A DNA stretch of 64,000 nt from Dipteronia dyeriana (taxonomy: Eukaryota; Streptophyta; Magnoliopsida; Sapindales; Sapindaceae): NCBI GenBank assembly GCA_032871835.1, contig CM065297.1, forward strand, positions 66,327,253-66,391,252. The letters run 5' to 3'. The first letter of the stretch is position 1, and every line of letters starts with the position of its first letter. The notes under the pieces are model-generated. The model did no database searches. It was not told the origin of the DNA and saw nothing but the letters and a program-made list of their open reading frames with translations. A program made the position numbers and the translations under genes. Positions 44,336 to 55,636 of this stretch are shown in pieces.

Positions 44336-45209
44336 AAGATAGACAAAGGAGTATTTCTCAATCGGGCCACTTAGCAAAGTGAGATATTTACAAGGAAAAT
44401 ATGCATAATCATATACAACAACTTTATATAATTTAATTAAGTAACAGAGACGAGCAAGGAAGTTTAATTTCAAGAAAAAATGTGTGAAGGTATCGCCTTG
44501 GATAAAAGACATGCAACATCAACTTTCACAAAAAACATGGTATTTTGCAAAGCAAATATCACAAGAGGTTCCAAAAGAAGTCAAACCAATTTGCACCCTT
44601 TTGTCATTTGAACACAAGATAAGAAGATGAAACTTTCAAACCACACAAGCAATATTATCAATTCTTAATTACTCATAAAGACATGGATATAAAATCGTTA
44701 TTGATTAAATGGATATAAAATCCTTATTGATTGTTGTCTTGTTCAACCATTAAGAAGAGAGATAAGGCTAAATTGGATGAGACATTCTTATTAGTTGAAT
44801 GGACATAAGGTCATTATTTAGTTTAGCCTTATCAATTGCATTCACACACATTTGCACACAAAGACTTCATGCATAATATTTAAGATTGTCAAACTCAAGT
44901 CACATAAACATGGAGATAAACTTTGTTTCAATCAAATGTACTCCCCGATCAAATTTGATAGTCCAAAAATACATGTTTGACCATAAATGAGATATGGATT
45001 TCAAACAAAGCAAAAACATTTATTGAATAAAAAGTAATATAATAGTATATGAAACCATGATTCTCAAGCAATTAATTAAAGAGCATAAAATTGAACAATT
45101 ATTTTTGCTTATTGAAATGCAAGTTCGCACTCTTTTCTTGAGCTCCTTATATGAGGTCAATCACCGAAACTCATCAAGACATATGACAAATCCCAATAGA
45201 CTTACTAAG
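44336..45209 (-). other. Sirevirus D: non-coding region after pol
   Basis: AT-rich sequence with several copies of 'tggata-taaaatc-ttattgatt' (about 44685-44830) and no open frame of note. Some Sireviruses have an envelope-like ORF here; I see none. Confidence 0.5.
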
Positions 45210-46656
45210 TTATTTAAACTTAGTTGAGTCTAAGGGTTTAGTGAACAAATCCGCTATTTGATCATTAATGCCAACATGTTCAAGTGCAATGCATTTTCTC
45301 ACAAGTAGCTCTCTAATGAAATGATGTATAATGTCTATATGCTTGGTTCTAGAGTGTTGGATAGGATTCTTTGAAATGTTTATAGCACTCATGCTATCAC
45401 AATAGAGACTTAGAGTACCTTGATCAAAACCGTAGTCCACAAGCATTTCCTTCATCCATAGAAGTTGTGTGCAAGCACTCCCAACTACTACATATTTGGC
45501 CTCGGCCGTGGATAGGGAAATGGAGTTTTGCTTCTTGCAAAACCATGACACCAAGTTGTTTCCTAGGAAGAAGCAACAACCCGATGTACTTTTCCAATCA
45601 TCACAATTACCTGTATAATTTGCATCACTAAAGCCAACTAGACTAGCATTAGTTTCAAAAGAGTACCATATCCCATAGTTGGATGTCCCATTCACATAAC
45701 GAATGATTATCTTCACGAAGGATAGATGGGACTCCTTGGGACATGTTTGGTACCTAGCACACACACCAACTGTAAAGGCTATATCAGGCCTACTTGCAAC
45801 AAAGTAAAGTAAGCTACCGATCATGCCACGATATAGGCTTTGATCTACACATTTCCCACAATAATTCTTGCTAAGTTTCAATGTGGTACTCATAGGTATG
45901 TCACAATGTTTGGCATTCTCAAGGCCAAATTTCTTCACTAGGTTTTTGGCATATTTAGCTTGGGATATGAAGATCCCATCATCCAATTGCTTAATTTGCA
46001 AACCTAGAAAGTAATTAAGCTCCCCAATAAGACTCATCTCAAATTCATTAGACATGACATCAATAAATTGTTGGACTTTGGATTTTTTGGTGGAACCAAA
46101 AACAATGTCATCAACATAGATTAGAGCTATGAAAAGCGCATCTCTGTTTCCTTTGATGAATAAGTTCTTGTCAACACTACCTCCTGAGTAGCCATTATCA
46201 ACAATATAAAGAGTGAGGCATTCATACCAAGCCCTCGATGCTTGTTTAAAACCATACAAAGCCTTCTCGAGGAGATAGACATAATCGGGGTGGTATGGAT
46301 CCACAAACCCCTTGGGTTGCTCAACAAACACTTCCTCTTGTAAGAAACCAATAAGAAAAGCACTCTTAACATTCATTTGATACAATTTAAATTTGTGCAC
46401 ACATGTTATGGACAAGAGAAGCCTAACAGACTCAAGATGGGCAACCGGAGCAAAAGTCTCCTCAAAGTCGATACCCTCAATTTGAGAGTATCCTTATGCT
46501 ACAAGCCAAGCCTTGTTTCTCACAATGTTTTCATCCTCATCCGACTTGTTCCTATACACCCATTTGGGTCTAATGACATTGGTGTTTTTGGGTCTAGGAA
46601 CTAGAGTCCAAACCTCATTTCTTTCAAATTGATTTAACTTTTCTTACATAGCAAGA
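45210..46656 (-). pseudogene. Sirevirus D: reverse transcriptase and RNase H
   Basis: The open frame 46415-45210 holds RT (YQMNVKSAFL, GFKQASRAWYE, the YVDD box in ALIYVDDIVFGS, SRPDIAF) and RNase H (SLSTAEAKYV, YCDSMSAI, HIDIIHHFIRE, DLFTKPL). The RNase H catalytic Glu after STAEA is Lys here. The N-terminal RT part (46416-46656, W-V-Y-R-N-K-S-D-E-D) is interrupted by two stops. The natural end lies near 45205. Confidence 0.92.
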
Positions 46657-46658
46657 AC

Positions 46659-48038
46659 CTAAAATTCATCATTCAAGGCTTCATCAACCTTTTTGGGTTC
46701 AATTTGAGAGGTGTAACAAGTGTAGCTAATTTGATTTGTCATTTGTTGTCTAGTCCTAACACCCTCATTGACATCTCCAATGACATTGCTTTTATCATGG
46801 AGTCTCCTAACCCAAGGAGCGGGCTCATTAGAGTCCAATGATGGATCTCTATAAAGAGTTTTATCATTCTCTTCACTATGATTTGACTTAACGTCACTTG
46901 AAGTTTCACTACACTTCTTCAAAGGTAAGTCATAAGACACATCAACCTCTTCATCAAGGTTACTAGACTTGGGCCTACAATCAACTATGACAATGTTAGA
47001 TGATTCCATGACACTTCGGGTCTTTAAATTGAAAACTCTATAGGCCTTACTATTTAGAGTATAGCTAATGAAAATTCCTTCATCAATCTTAGCATCAAAC
47101 TTGCCAAGTTGATATCGCTCATTGAGAATGTAACATTTGCTTCCAAATGAGTGGAAGTAGCTAACATTTGGCTTCTTACCTTTCCACAATTCATAGGAGG
47201 TTTGCCTATTGCCGGACCTTAGAAACACTCTATTTCCTATATAACAAGCTGTGTTGAGGAGTTCACATTAAAACACTCTACAGTTATAACGTTGGAGGAC
47301 CCTATTCTTCCCCTTTACAACCCCATTTTTTTGAGGAGTTCGAGGAGCTGAAAGCTCATGAGAAATGTCAACACTATTAAAATATTTTTCAAAACAATCA
47401 TTTTCAAATTCTTTTCCATGATTACTCCTAATTCTTTTATTACTTTTAATGTGAGAATTCTTTTCATTTTTAATTTTAGTGCAAAGAATTTTAAACTTTT
47501 CAAAAGTTTCAGATTTTTCTCTAAGAAAATAAGTCCATATAAATCTAGAAAAATCATCAACACAAACAAAAATGTATCTCTTGCCATCAAGACTCTCAGT
47601 TTCCATGGGACCCATAAGATCCATATGAAGAAGCTCTAATGGCTCCTTAGTACCATTTTTTTGCATACTTTTAGTTTGTTTCCCTTGTTGGCAAGATCCA
47701 CAAACTCCCTCAATCCTCTTCCCAAACTTGGGAAGGCCTTTCACAACATTCAACCTCTCAAGAACTTTCAAGTCTTTAAAATTCATGTGGTCAAGCCTTT
47801 GATGCCACAATTCAACTTGATCACAACTAGACAAATTACAAGAGATATCAATGGAATCAAGACAATAACAATTGTCACTTGATCTTTTGCCCTTCAATAA
47901 AACTTGTCCATCTTCATTTAGAATAAAGCAATCAACTTTGCCAAACATAACCGTAAGCCCTTCATCACTCAAATATGATATGCTAATGAGATTGGCTTGC
48001 AAGCCATCTACATAAAGAGCATTGGGCAAGGAGGGCAA
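46659..48038 (-). pseudogene. Sirevirus D: pre-integrase and integrase
   Basis: The frame 48038-47268 contains ALYVDGLQANLISISYL, the HHCC finger (LWHQRLDHMN, CGSCQQGKQ) and the core: HMDLMGP (first Asp), then IRSNHGKEFEN and PQKNGVVKGKNR. The second catalytic Asp is Asn and the catalytic Glu is Lys. The C-terminal part continues at 47228-46659 (YELWKGKKPNVSYFHSFG, then an acidic linker) after a stop near 47265. Confidence 0.92.
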
Positions 48039-48065
48039 ACCGGGGATAGATATGTTTCCTTTTCC

Positions 48066-50265
48066 TTAAACCTTCTTACATGAACCATCACCAAAGATGA
48101 CAAATCCACCATCCTCTATAACAAGAGTCTTGTTTCTGGTCATGTGTCTAGAACACCCACTATTAAGATACAAAGTGTTAAAAGCTTTGGCATTCAAGGT
48201 CACTTGGGCCATATGGAAAAAATACTCATCTTTTCTAGTCCACCTAGTATTAACATTGTCATTTCTAGGAGCTTTGGGTTCATTGGCTCTAAAATTCCTA
48301 GATGCATGCATTTTAGCTCTTCTAAGCATATTTTTCTCAATCATACTTTCAATACGACACAAGTTAATATACTTAAAACAATTAGGCCTTATATGGCCCT
48401 CAACACAACCATAATAACAAATAGGAGTAAAGTAAGAATTCATACCATAGTCTTATGCAAAAATGAAAGGCTTCCTTCTCCTTTGAGTTCTTCTTTGGTG
48501 TTGTGTCAACTTTCTACTTTATGATTGAGCCAAGATTGCATCCCTTCTTGATTAAGCATGAAAGTTCCTTTGTTGAAATTGGGGGATCATTAGAGGTTGA
48601 GGCATTGTTTGATGTACTCTAGCTTGTTGTGATTGATTTTTGAATTGAGCTTTTGTTGGAGCTTTGACTTGAGCTTGTTTTGAAGATTCTCCAACTTTAA
48701 CAATTTTTAATGGTTGTTATAGGCCTTGTATTTTATTTAACTCTTCACTCTTAACAAAAGTAGTCTTCTTTAAGGAATTGGTTTCCATGTCTTCCACATA
48801 TCCTAAGCCCCTCTTATCACTATGGCTTTTCCCACTTGATAACATTTTTTCAAGCTTTTCGGTTCCAGAGGTCATCTTGGCAATCAATTCTTTAGCCTCT
48901 CTAAGTTCCTTCTTTAAGCTTTATTCACTCTTCTTGACAATAACAAGCTCTAACTTCAAGCTTTCTTCCAACTCTCTTCCACTTTTCACTATCTCACTCA
49001 AGTGACTCACCTTAGAAGTCAACTTGAAATTCTCTTCTTTTTTTTTAACTTTTGAATCTTCTTCTTCTTTTTCAATCTAGAAATCTCATAGAATTTCATG
49101 AAGTCCACATAGTCCATTTCTTTATCAATTTCGAACTTAGAGTTGGATAAGATGCTCTCATCACTAGAGTTATCTGCTTATTCTTCATCACTTATAACCT
49201 CCTTGCCATTATAAGATGATATGAAGGCTATGAATTTTTCAACTCGATCTTCATCATCCGAAGATTTTTCTTCCTCTTTTAGGTCTTCACTATCACTCCA
49301 AGTGGCAGCCATCGCCTTTCCTTTCTACATTTTCTTTAAGTTGACATATTCCAGAGTAATATGGCCAAAGCCACTACATTCATAGCATTGAATTCCCTTC
49401 TTAGAGTCATTCTCTTGTGATCTCTCCATCTTCTTGAACGGAGTCTTCTTCTTTACTTCCTTTCCCTTAGATCTAAATCCTTTCTTCTAAAAATTTATGA
49501 ACTTTTTAAACCTTTTTACCATAAGGGCCATCTCCTCATCTGAGTCATCCTCCTCCTTCTCTTCAACCCTTGAGGTCTTTTGTGTAATGCTTTTTTGCTT
49601 CTTTGGAGGTGTTGGTGTAGAAGTCCACCTAGGTTCATAAGCTAGAAGTCTTCCAATGACTTCATTGGGCTTTATATTCTTGTAGTCACTATTTTCTTCA
49701 ACTGTCGTTACCTTAGACTCAAATCTCTTGGGAAGTGACCTCATGATCTTTTACTTGATTCTTCTATCCAAGTATGGGTCACCTCGTCGATGGCTTTGAT
49801 TAACAATATCTATCAACTTCACTTGAAAGTCATTAAAGCACTCTTCCTCCTCCATCTTAATCATCTCAAATTGTGTTTGGAGGACTTGGAGTCCTTGACT
49901 ACTTCAGTGCCTTTATGAGGCATTTGAAGAATCTCTGAAGCCTCTTTTGCATTCCTAGTGGTTTGGATTAACTTGTATTGATTGTCGTTCATGGCACAAA
50001 GGATGGCGTGCATGGCCTTGTTTTTCCACTTGGATGCCTCAAATTCTTACGTATTCCATTGAGATTTGGGCTTGAGAACTTCATCTCCCTCTTCGGTGGT
50101 CATTATTTGATGAGTGTACCCATCTTCAATAGCCACCCAAGCACGGTCATCTAATTGGAAAAGATAGAATTCCATCTTGCCCTTCCAAGAAGCGTAATTC
50201 ACCCTATTGAACAAAGAGGGTCTTGTGCTTTAAGCTCCTTCATGACTACCACTGTTTCCACTCAT
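48066..50265 (-). pseudogene. Sirevirus D: gag and protease
   Basis: Gag starts at ATG 50265 (MSGNSGSHEG) in the same context as the gag at 16094. UBN2-type pieces are visible (CAMNDNQYKL; RSLPKRFESKVTTVEE in the frame 49744-49487). Stops interrupt it throughout. A knuckle remnant CYYGCVEGHIRPNC lies at about 48380-48425. The protease motif is LYLNSGCSRHMT (about 48150-48185), with the catalytic Asp replaced by Asn. The frame 48443-48066 is open. Confidence 0.85.
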
Positions 50266-50390
50266 AGTGTTTGAGGGTAATGAATGCAATGCAAATACAA
50301 TCCAATAGACAAAATGCAAACAACCAAAATGCAAATTCACAAAGTAAGACATAATTAGACCACGGATCACCTAAGTATATCTAGACACCT

Positions 50391-50402
50391 GCTCTGATAC
50401 CA
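50391..50402 (-). other. Sirevirus D: primer binding site
   Basis: Minus-strand TGGTATCAGAGC is an exact initiator-methionine tRNA complement, 2 bp from the LTR end at 50405. Confidence 0.95.
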
Positions 50403-50404
50403 AT

Positions 50405-51857
50405 TGAAATTCCCTTAAAAGTGTATGTCTATAACCTAGAGGATGGTGAATAGGTTTCAATTCGATTGATTACCAATTTTAGAATTAATTAGTATTAACA
50501 AATCTACCCCATGTTATCAAGCATTCAAATACATTCAACAAGCATAAAACTATAATAACACGCGATATTTACGTGGAAACCCTTCAACAAGGGAAAAACC
50601 ACAGGCTATCCTTCTAGCCACATCCGATCCTCAAATCCACTATTGTAATGATGTTTACAACCTAAGTTGACCACTAGTCACACTCCAAGGTTACTAAGTC
50701 ACCACTACTACCCAACAGGTTTTAATAGTGATTCTTGATCAACAAGCTTGTGCACGAAACCCTTAGCCACAAGCTTAACAACAATGAAGAGACAATGCAA
50801 CATAAGTGAATATGTAATGATATTCAAAGTGCAAAAATGTTAGGTCAATACATTTGAGCTTATCTAAGGATGTAAATATGATAATGAATTCAAATCCGAG
50901 ACATTAATTCTCTAAATGCAATTGCAAGAAGATTTGCCTAGAAGGGTAAAAACGTCCTAAATGCTAGCTATCACAAATCAATATTCTCAACCATCAACCA
51001 ACATGACAAGTATGCCATAAAAGCTATTAAACACAAGAACATGCATTTAATTTGCAATAAAAGCTAAACCTAGGCATACATGTCATAAGAATGGAAAGAG
51101 ATAATCTAGAACATGCAAAAGTTTTCCTAGTCAAGGAACATATGAAAACCCATGCTTAGAAGATGAAGAGTAATGCTAGATGATCATGAATGGGAGTATG
51201 GTTGAGTAAAGGTAAGTGTATGGGAGTCTTTCTCTCACAAGAAAAGCTAGGTCACTCAAAAAATGGCTTCTTGAACTCCCTCCACAAAATATGAAAGAAG
51301 ATAACATATATATATGTGATAACAAAACAGTGTGTGCACGAAAGAGCAGACTGTCGCCTCGAAGGATGTCGCCTTGACAACCACGACAAAGCATGCAACA
51401 ACAACTTTTTCAAAAGAGTCGCGTAAAAGGTGTCGTCGGACACACGTGACAATAAGTGTCGCGTATAAGGACAAACGTGACAAAGAACGCGACACAGCGA
51501 TTATAGAAAATGTGCGAATGCAAGAATAGAGAATGTCGCTCAAGGTGTCGCGTGTATAACTGCGACATTCAAGTAGCGACAGTAAATATGAAAGACCAAC
51601 AATCATGCAATCCAAGCAAGCAAGAGGTAACAAAATAAGGCATGCATAACAACAATTCAAGCACTAATACAAGATGATCAACGTATGCATGAGAGTGAGT
51701 GTGTGCACTATATCTCCTTAATGAAAGTTAAGCAAGTGATATACCTTTAAAGCTTGAGGTTGGTCACGAACAAAGATCACCTACTACCCTAACAAGATAA
51801 TCCCCAAATATTGTTTGTCAATCGAAATAAGCCAATTAAAAACCTGAGGAACTTACA
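50405..51857 (-). repeat. Sirevirus D: 5' LTR
   Basis: It starts TGAAATTCCCTTAAAAG and ends AACTTACA on the plus strand. It is collinear with 42461-43932. The stem-loop is at 50571-50605, 166 nt from the PBS side. The GCGACA / TGTCGC cluster lies at about 51349-51585 and differs from the other LTR in several words. Confidence 0.93.
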
Positions 51858-51862
51858 CAAGT

Positions 51863-53760
51863 ATTGACAGGGCTAGGGGTTGAAGTTTCAGGATTCACTA
51901 CCCTAACTAGTAACCATTGGACACAGAATACCTTCAATTCTCTTCATAATACCAAATCAAGGAATCAAGGCAATTACCAGGGCCAATTGGAATACAGAGG
52001 ATGGATTTCACGTCGTCAGACATGAAATTTATCTTGAAAAGATCGACATTCCCTCCCTTAAAAGCATATATCAAATTATCAACCGTAGCATTACATCCCA
52101 AATTCGGATATGTGATAATATTGAACTCAGATGATTAAGGGATCCATTTATCTTTTTAAATTTTAATAGATTTACCATCTCTCACACACCATCTCACCCT
52201 TTTAACTAGCAAATCCCTCCCCCATATCAGACTGCTCCACACATAGGAAGCTGATGACTTTTTCCTAGCTTCCAAGAAGCTGCAATCTTTAAAATAACAT
52301 CCTTTGAGGACTCTAATGGCTAAATAATCAGGTTCCTTAAGAATTATCCACCCGTACTTAGCCAAAAGAGCTCTATTTAAGGTTTCAAGATCCCGAAAGC
52401 TAAGGCCACCATCATTCTTGGGCTTATAGAGTTGACTCTAGGTGCACCAATGCATTTTCTTCTGGCTAATGTTACTTCCCCACCAAAAGTGATAACGCAA
52501 TCTTTGAATATCCATAATTAGACTCTTAGGGAGACAAAAGAGATTCATGGCATGGGAAGGAATTGCTTGAACCACCGCTTTAATGAGAATTTCCTTGCCG
52601 CCAATAGATAGAAGTTTTTCTCCTTAGCCTTTAATCATCCCCCAAAAACAGTCAACAATTTTGGTGAACAATTTTTGTTTACTTCTACCACAGAAACAGG
52701 GAAGACCCAAAAATTTCTCATGACTATCAATCAGGTTCATGCCAATCAGAGAGGCAATTTTCTCGGCTTCAGCAACAGGCATGGTAGGGCTAACACTAAC
52801 CGTCGACTTGCTGAAATCAATCACTTGCCCAGATGCTCTCTTATAGTCTTCAAGGATTGATTTCACCTTAAAATAGTTCTCATTGTTTGCCTTAGTGAAA
52901 AGAAGGATGTCGTCGACGAAGAATAAATGAGAACTAGTAGGGCCTCCTCTACTACACTTGAAACCCGATATCTTTTCGCTCCCGTATGCCAACTCATTCA
53001 GAGTAGATAAGCCTTCAGTACAAAAGAGAAAAAGGAAGGGAAGAAAGGGGATCCCCATGCCGAAGGCCCCTGAAAGGCTTATATTACCACAAACCACACA
53101 ATTTATCATGAAGGAATAAGACACTGAGGTCACACAGATCATTATTAGATCAATTCATTTGTCTGAGAATCCCAGATTTTTCATCATACCGTCCAAGAAA
53201 ACTCATTCCACCCTATCATACGTCTTGGACATGTTGAGCTTAATGGCCATCAAACCTCGTTTCCTTCATCTTCGCTTTAACCTGTTGAGGAACTTAAAAC
53301 CCACAATGGTATTGTCATAAATTAGCCTGCCTGGGACGAAAGCACACTGAGTCTCTGATATAACATCACCCAAAGCATGTCTGAACCTATTGGTAATGGT
53401 CTTGGCTATAATCTTATAAATAACATTACATAAGCTTATAGGTCTGTAATCAGAAACTCTAACTGGACTTTGAGTTTTAGGGATCAGAGAGATGATCGTT
53501 CTATTCATGCCTGCCATATATTCTCCCTCATTAAGCACTTTCAGGCAAGCCTTGGTAACTTCTTGACCCGCCAAATTCCAAAAAATATCTAGTAGAAAGT
53601 GGCAGGTACCATGGGCCTTCAACGGACTCATATCAAAAATAGCTCTCCTGACTTCTTCAATTGAAAAGTTTATATCCAAAAGTCTTGAATTTTGACAGCT
53701 AAGCTTAGGTTGAACCCTTGCCCAAGCCTAGTCCAAATCGCCTTGTGAAGGATTGGAAGT
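51863..53760 (-). pseudogene. LINE ORF2: reverse transcriptase and downstream region
   Basis: The RVT_1 domain starts near 53679: IISLIPKTQSP, DYRPISLCNVIYK and AFVPGRLIYDN are canonical plant LINE RT motifs (53679-53266). The domain continues at 53142-52624 with FSGA-like GNISLSGAFGMG, GLSTL and the catalytic box LFFVDDILLF (FVDD, where FADD is more usual). The post-RT segment LAKYGWRI-like (MAKYGWIILKEPDYL, 52365-52156) follows. Frames are broken between these pieces. The segment ends at the CAAGT target of Sirevirus D. Confidence 0.9.
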
Positions 53761-53939
53761 GTTGAACAGATTCGCAAAGTTCTACTCCATAATACACTCC
53801 ATATCATCCATTGAATTTCTCCAGCTCCCACACTCATCAAGAAACCATTTAATTTTATTCTAGCTTTCCTAGCAGAAGCTTTAGAGTGGAAAAAATAGGA
53901 ATTCCGATCACCATTTTGAATCCAATCCGCTTTCGCTCT

Positions 53940-55636
53940 TTACCTCCAGTATCTCTCAAGAATCTCGTTAAGTTTACATTCCAGGCTATTAATAGTTCTA
54001 CGTAATATTGGCTTATTAGTATTGCATGCTTGTTTAAGGGCCTCTCTTTTCATACATAGATTAGAGCGTTGATCCTTTCTCTTGTTGATATTCCACCCTT
54101 TCAGCATCTCACCATATTTGCCAATTTTATTCAGCACATTGAGGACATCATTGTTACTGCTTCTATTTCTCTAGGCCAAGAAGAGGATATCTTTTCACTC
54201 TTCATCATCAATCCATCACTCCTCAAAGAAAAATCTTCTCCTTTTGTTAACCGGACTTTTCCATCTAGGCGTAGGAAAAAACACGCAATCAAGAGAAAAG
54301 GGTCTATGGTCGGAACCCTAGAAATCATAGTGACGAATTACCGCATTTGGAAATAAACTCCTCCATCTTCTATTACACAAACCTCTGTCAAGTGTTTCCA
54401 TACTATTAGCCAACCCATCCTTCTTATTGCTCCATGTGAACTTAAGACCAACAGACCCCATATCTTCTAGGTTGCATTCTTCAGTTGTCTCTCGGAACTC
54501 CGTCATGGCTTTCTAACACTTACTAGCCCCACCAAGCTTCTCACCATCATCAAGAATTTCATTGAAATCTCCCATGCAAACCCAAGGGAGATTTCACATA
54601 CCTATCAAAGGATGCATCAAAGTCCACAAATGTCTCCTCTGGATTTGCCCTGGATGACCATAAAATCCCGTTAATCTCCAAACCGAACCTCTGTCATCCA
54701 TAATCTTTACATCGATGTGATACTAGGAATAAGTAAGAAGATCAGCCCCAGTACTATCATAACACAAAAGGCATAATCCCTTTGATCTGCCTATACTGTT
54801 AACCACAAGTTTACCACAAAAACTTAGCCTTATTCGCCACTTCTTCATCTTCAGATCATCACACTTAGTTTCGCATAAGAGCATCACATCCAGACCAATC
54901 TCCTGATTAAGGGTGGGCATAAAAACTGAAACCGAACCGAACCGAAAAAAGGTGTTCGGTTCGGTTCATAGTTTCTATTCGGTTCAAACCGATTTGAAAT
55001 TTAAAAACCGAATTGAATTCGGTTCCGTTTCGGTTTCGGTTTTGGACATACAAAACCGAACCGAACCGAATAAACCGAATTGTCTTAATTAATTATTTTG
55101 CAAGGTTCAATTTTATTATGGATTGTTTATTGATGATGTTTTATTTTTGAACTACATATATATACTACATTTTTTTATTTCTATTTATAGAAGTTATGAT
55201 GATTTTATATTTTGATTGAGTATGCAGACCGAATATGATCGAAATTTTAGATTTTGATTCAAAATTGGATTGTATTTTGTTTAAATTAATTTTTACATAT
55301 TATGGTTTCTTAAAAAAGTTTAAGGCTAAATGCCAAAAATTCAACTTAAAAACCTAAATATATATATATTATAAAACCTTTAAAACCCATTAGGCCCAAA
55401 ACCGAATTGAACCGAACTGAACTGAACCGAGATAAATGTGTTCGGTTCAATTCGATTTTCAAGTTCAAACGGTTCAAACCGATTCACATTTTTAAAAACC
55501 GAATATATGTCGGTTCAATATGGTTTTGGTAACCGAACCGAACCATGTCCACCCCCCACTCTTGATTGTGGGAAAACAGGGCATTAAACGCCTGGGAGCT
55601 ACCCAGTCCCTGAGCGTTCCAAATAAAGAGTTTCAT
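53940..55636 (-). pseudogene. LINE ORF2: apurinic-type endonuclease domain (split by a hAT element)
   Basis: ORF2 starts at ATG 55636 with MKLFIWNAQGLGSSQAFNAL, the usual start of plant LINE ORF2. After the hAT insertion (54908-55558) it resumes with EIGLDVMLLCETKCDD (catalytic Glu of the endonuclease). GFYGHPG and CMGDFNEIL follow at about 54570-54680. A GLKFTWSNKKDG segment is in 54506-54318. The region 53940-54137 is the linker toward RT. It nicks target DNA for target-primed reverse transcription. Stops are frequent. Confidence 0.88.
54908..55558. mobile_element. hAT-type non-autonomous DNA transposon (651 bp)
   Basis: It is flanked by CTCCTGAT (54900-54907) and CTCTTGAT (55559-55566), an 8 bp duplication with one mismatch. 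Ends are inverted: TAAGGGTGGGCAT on the left, and TGGGGGGTGGACAT as the reverse complement of the right. Removing it and one flank restores the LINE endonuclease frame. Subterminal regions are packed with ACCGAACCGAA / TTCGGTTCGG words on both sides. There is no coding region. Eight-bp duplications and (T/C)A-GGG-TGG termini are typical of hAT. Confidence 0.85.

Larger units (their letters stand above)
42461..51857 (-). mobile_element. Sirevirus D: full-length copia element with CAAGT duplication
   Basis: LTRs of 1472 bp (42461-43932) and 1453 bp (50405-51857) are flanked by identical 5 bp CAAGT (42456-42460 and 51858-51862) within LINE sequence. PBS, gag, protease, integrase, RT, RNase H, multiple PPTs and PPT all lie in order on the minus strand. 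Coding frames contain many stops and lost catalytic residues, so it is not autonomous now. It is the clearest complete insertion in the window. Confidence 0.95.

Noticed and set aside
47358..47639. Plus-strand 93-aa frame in Sirevirus D
   Set aside because: Shadow of the integrase reading frame on the opposite strand.
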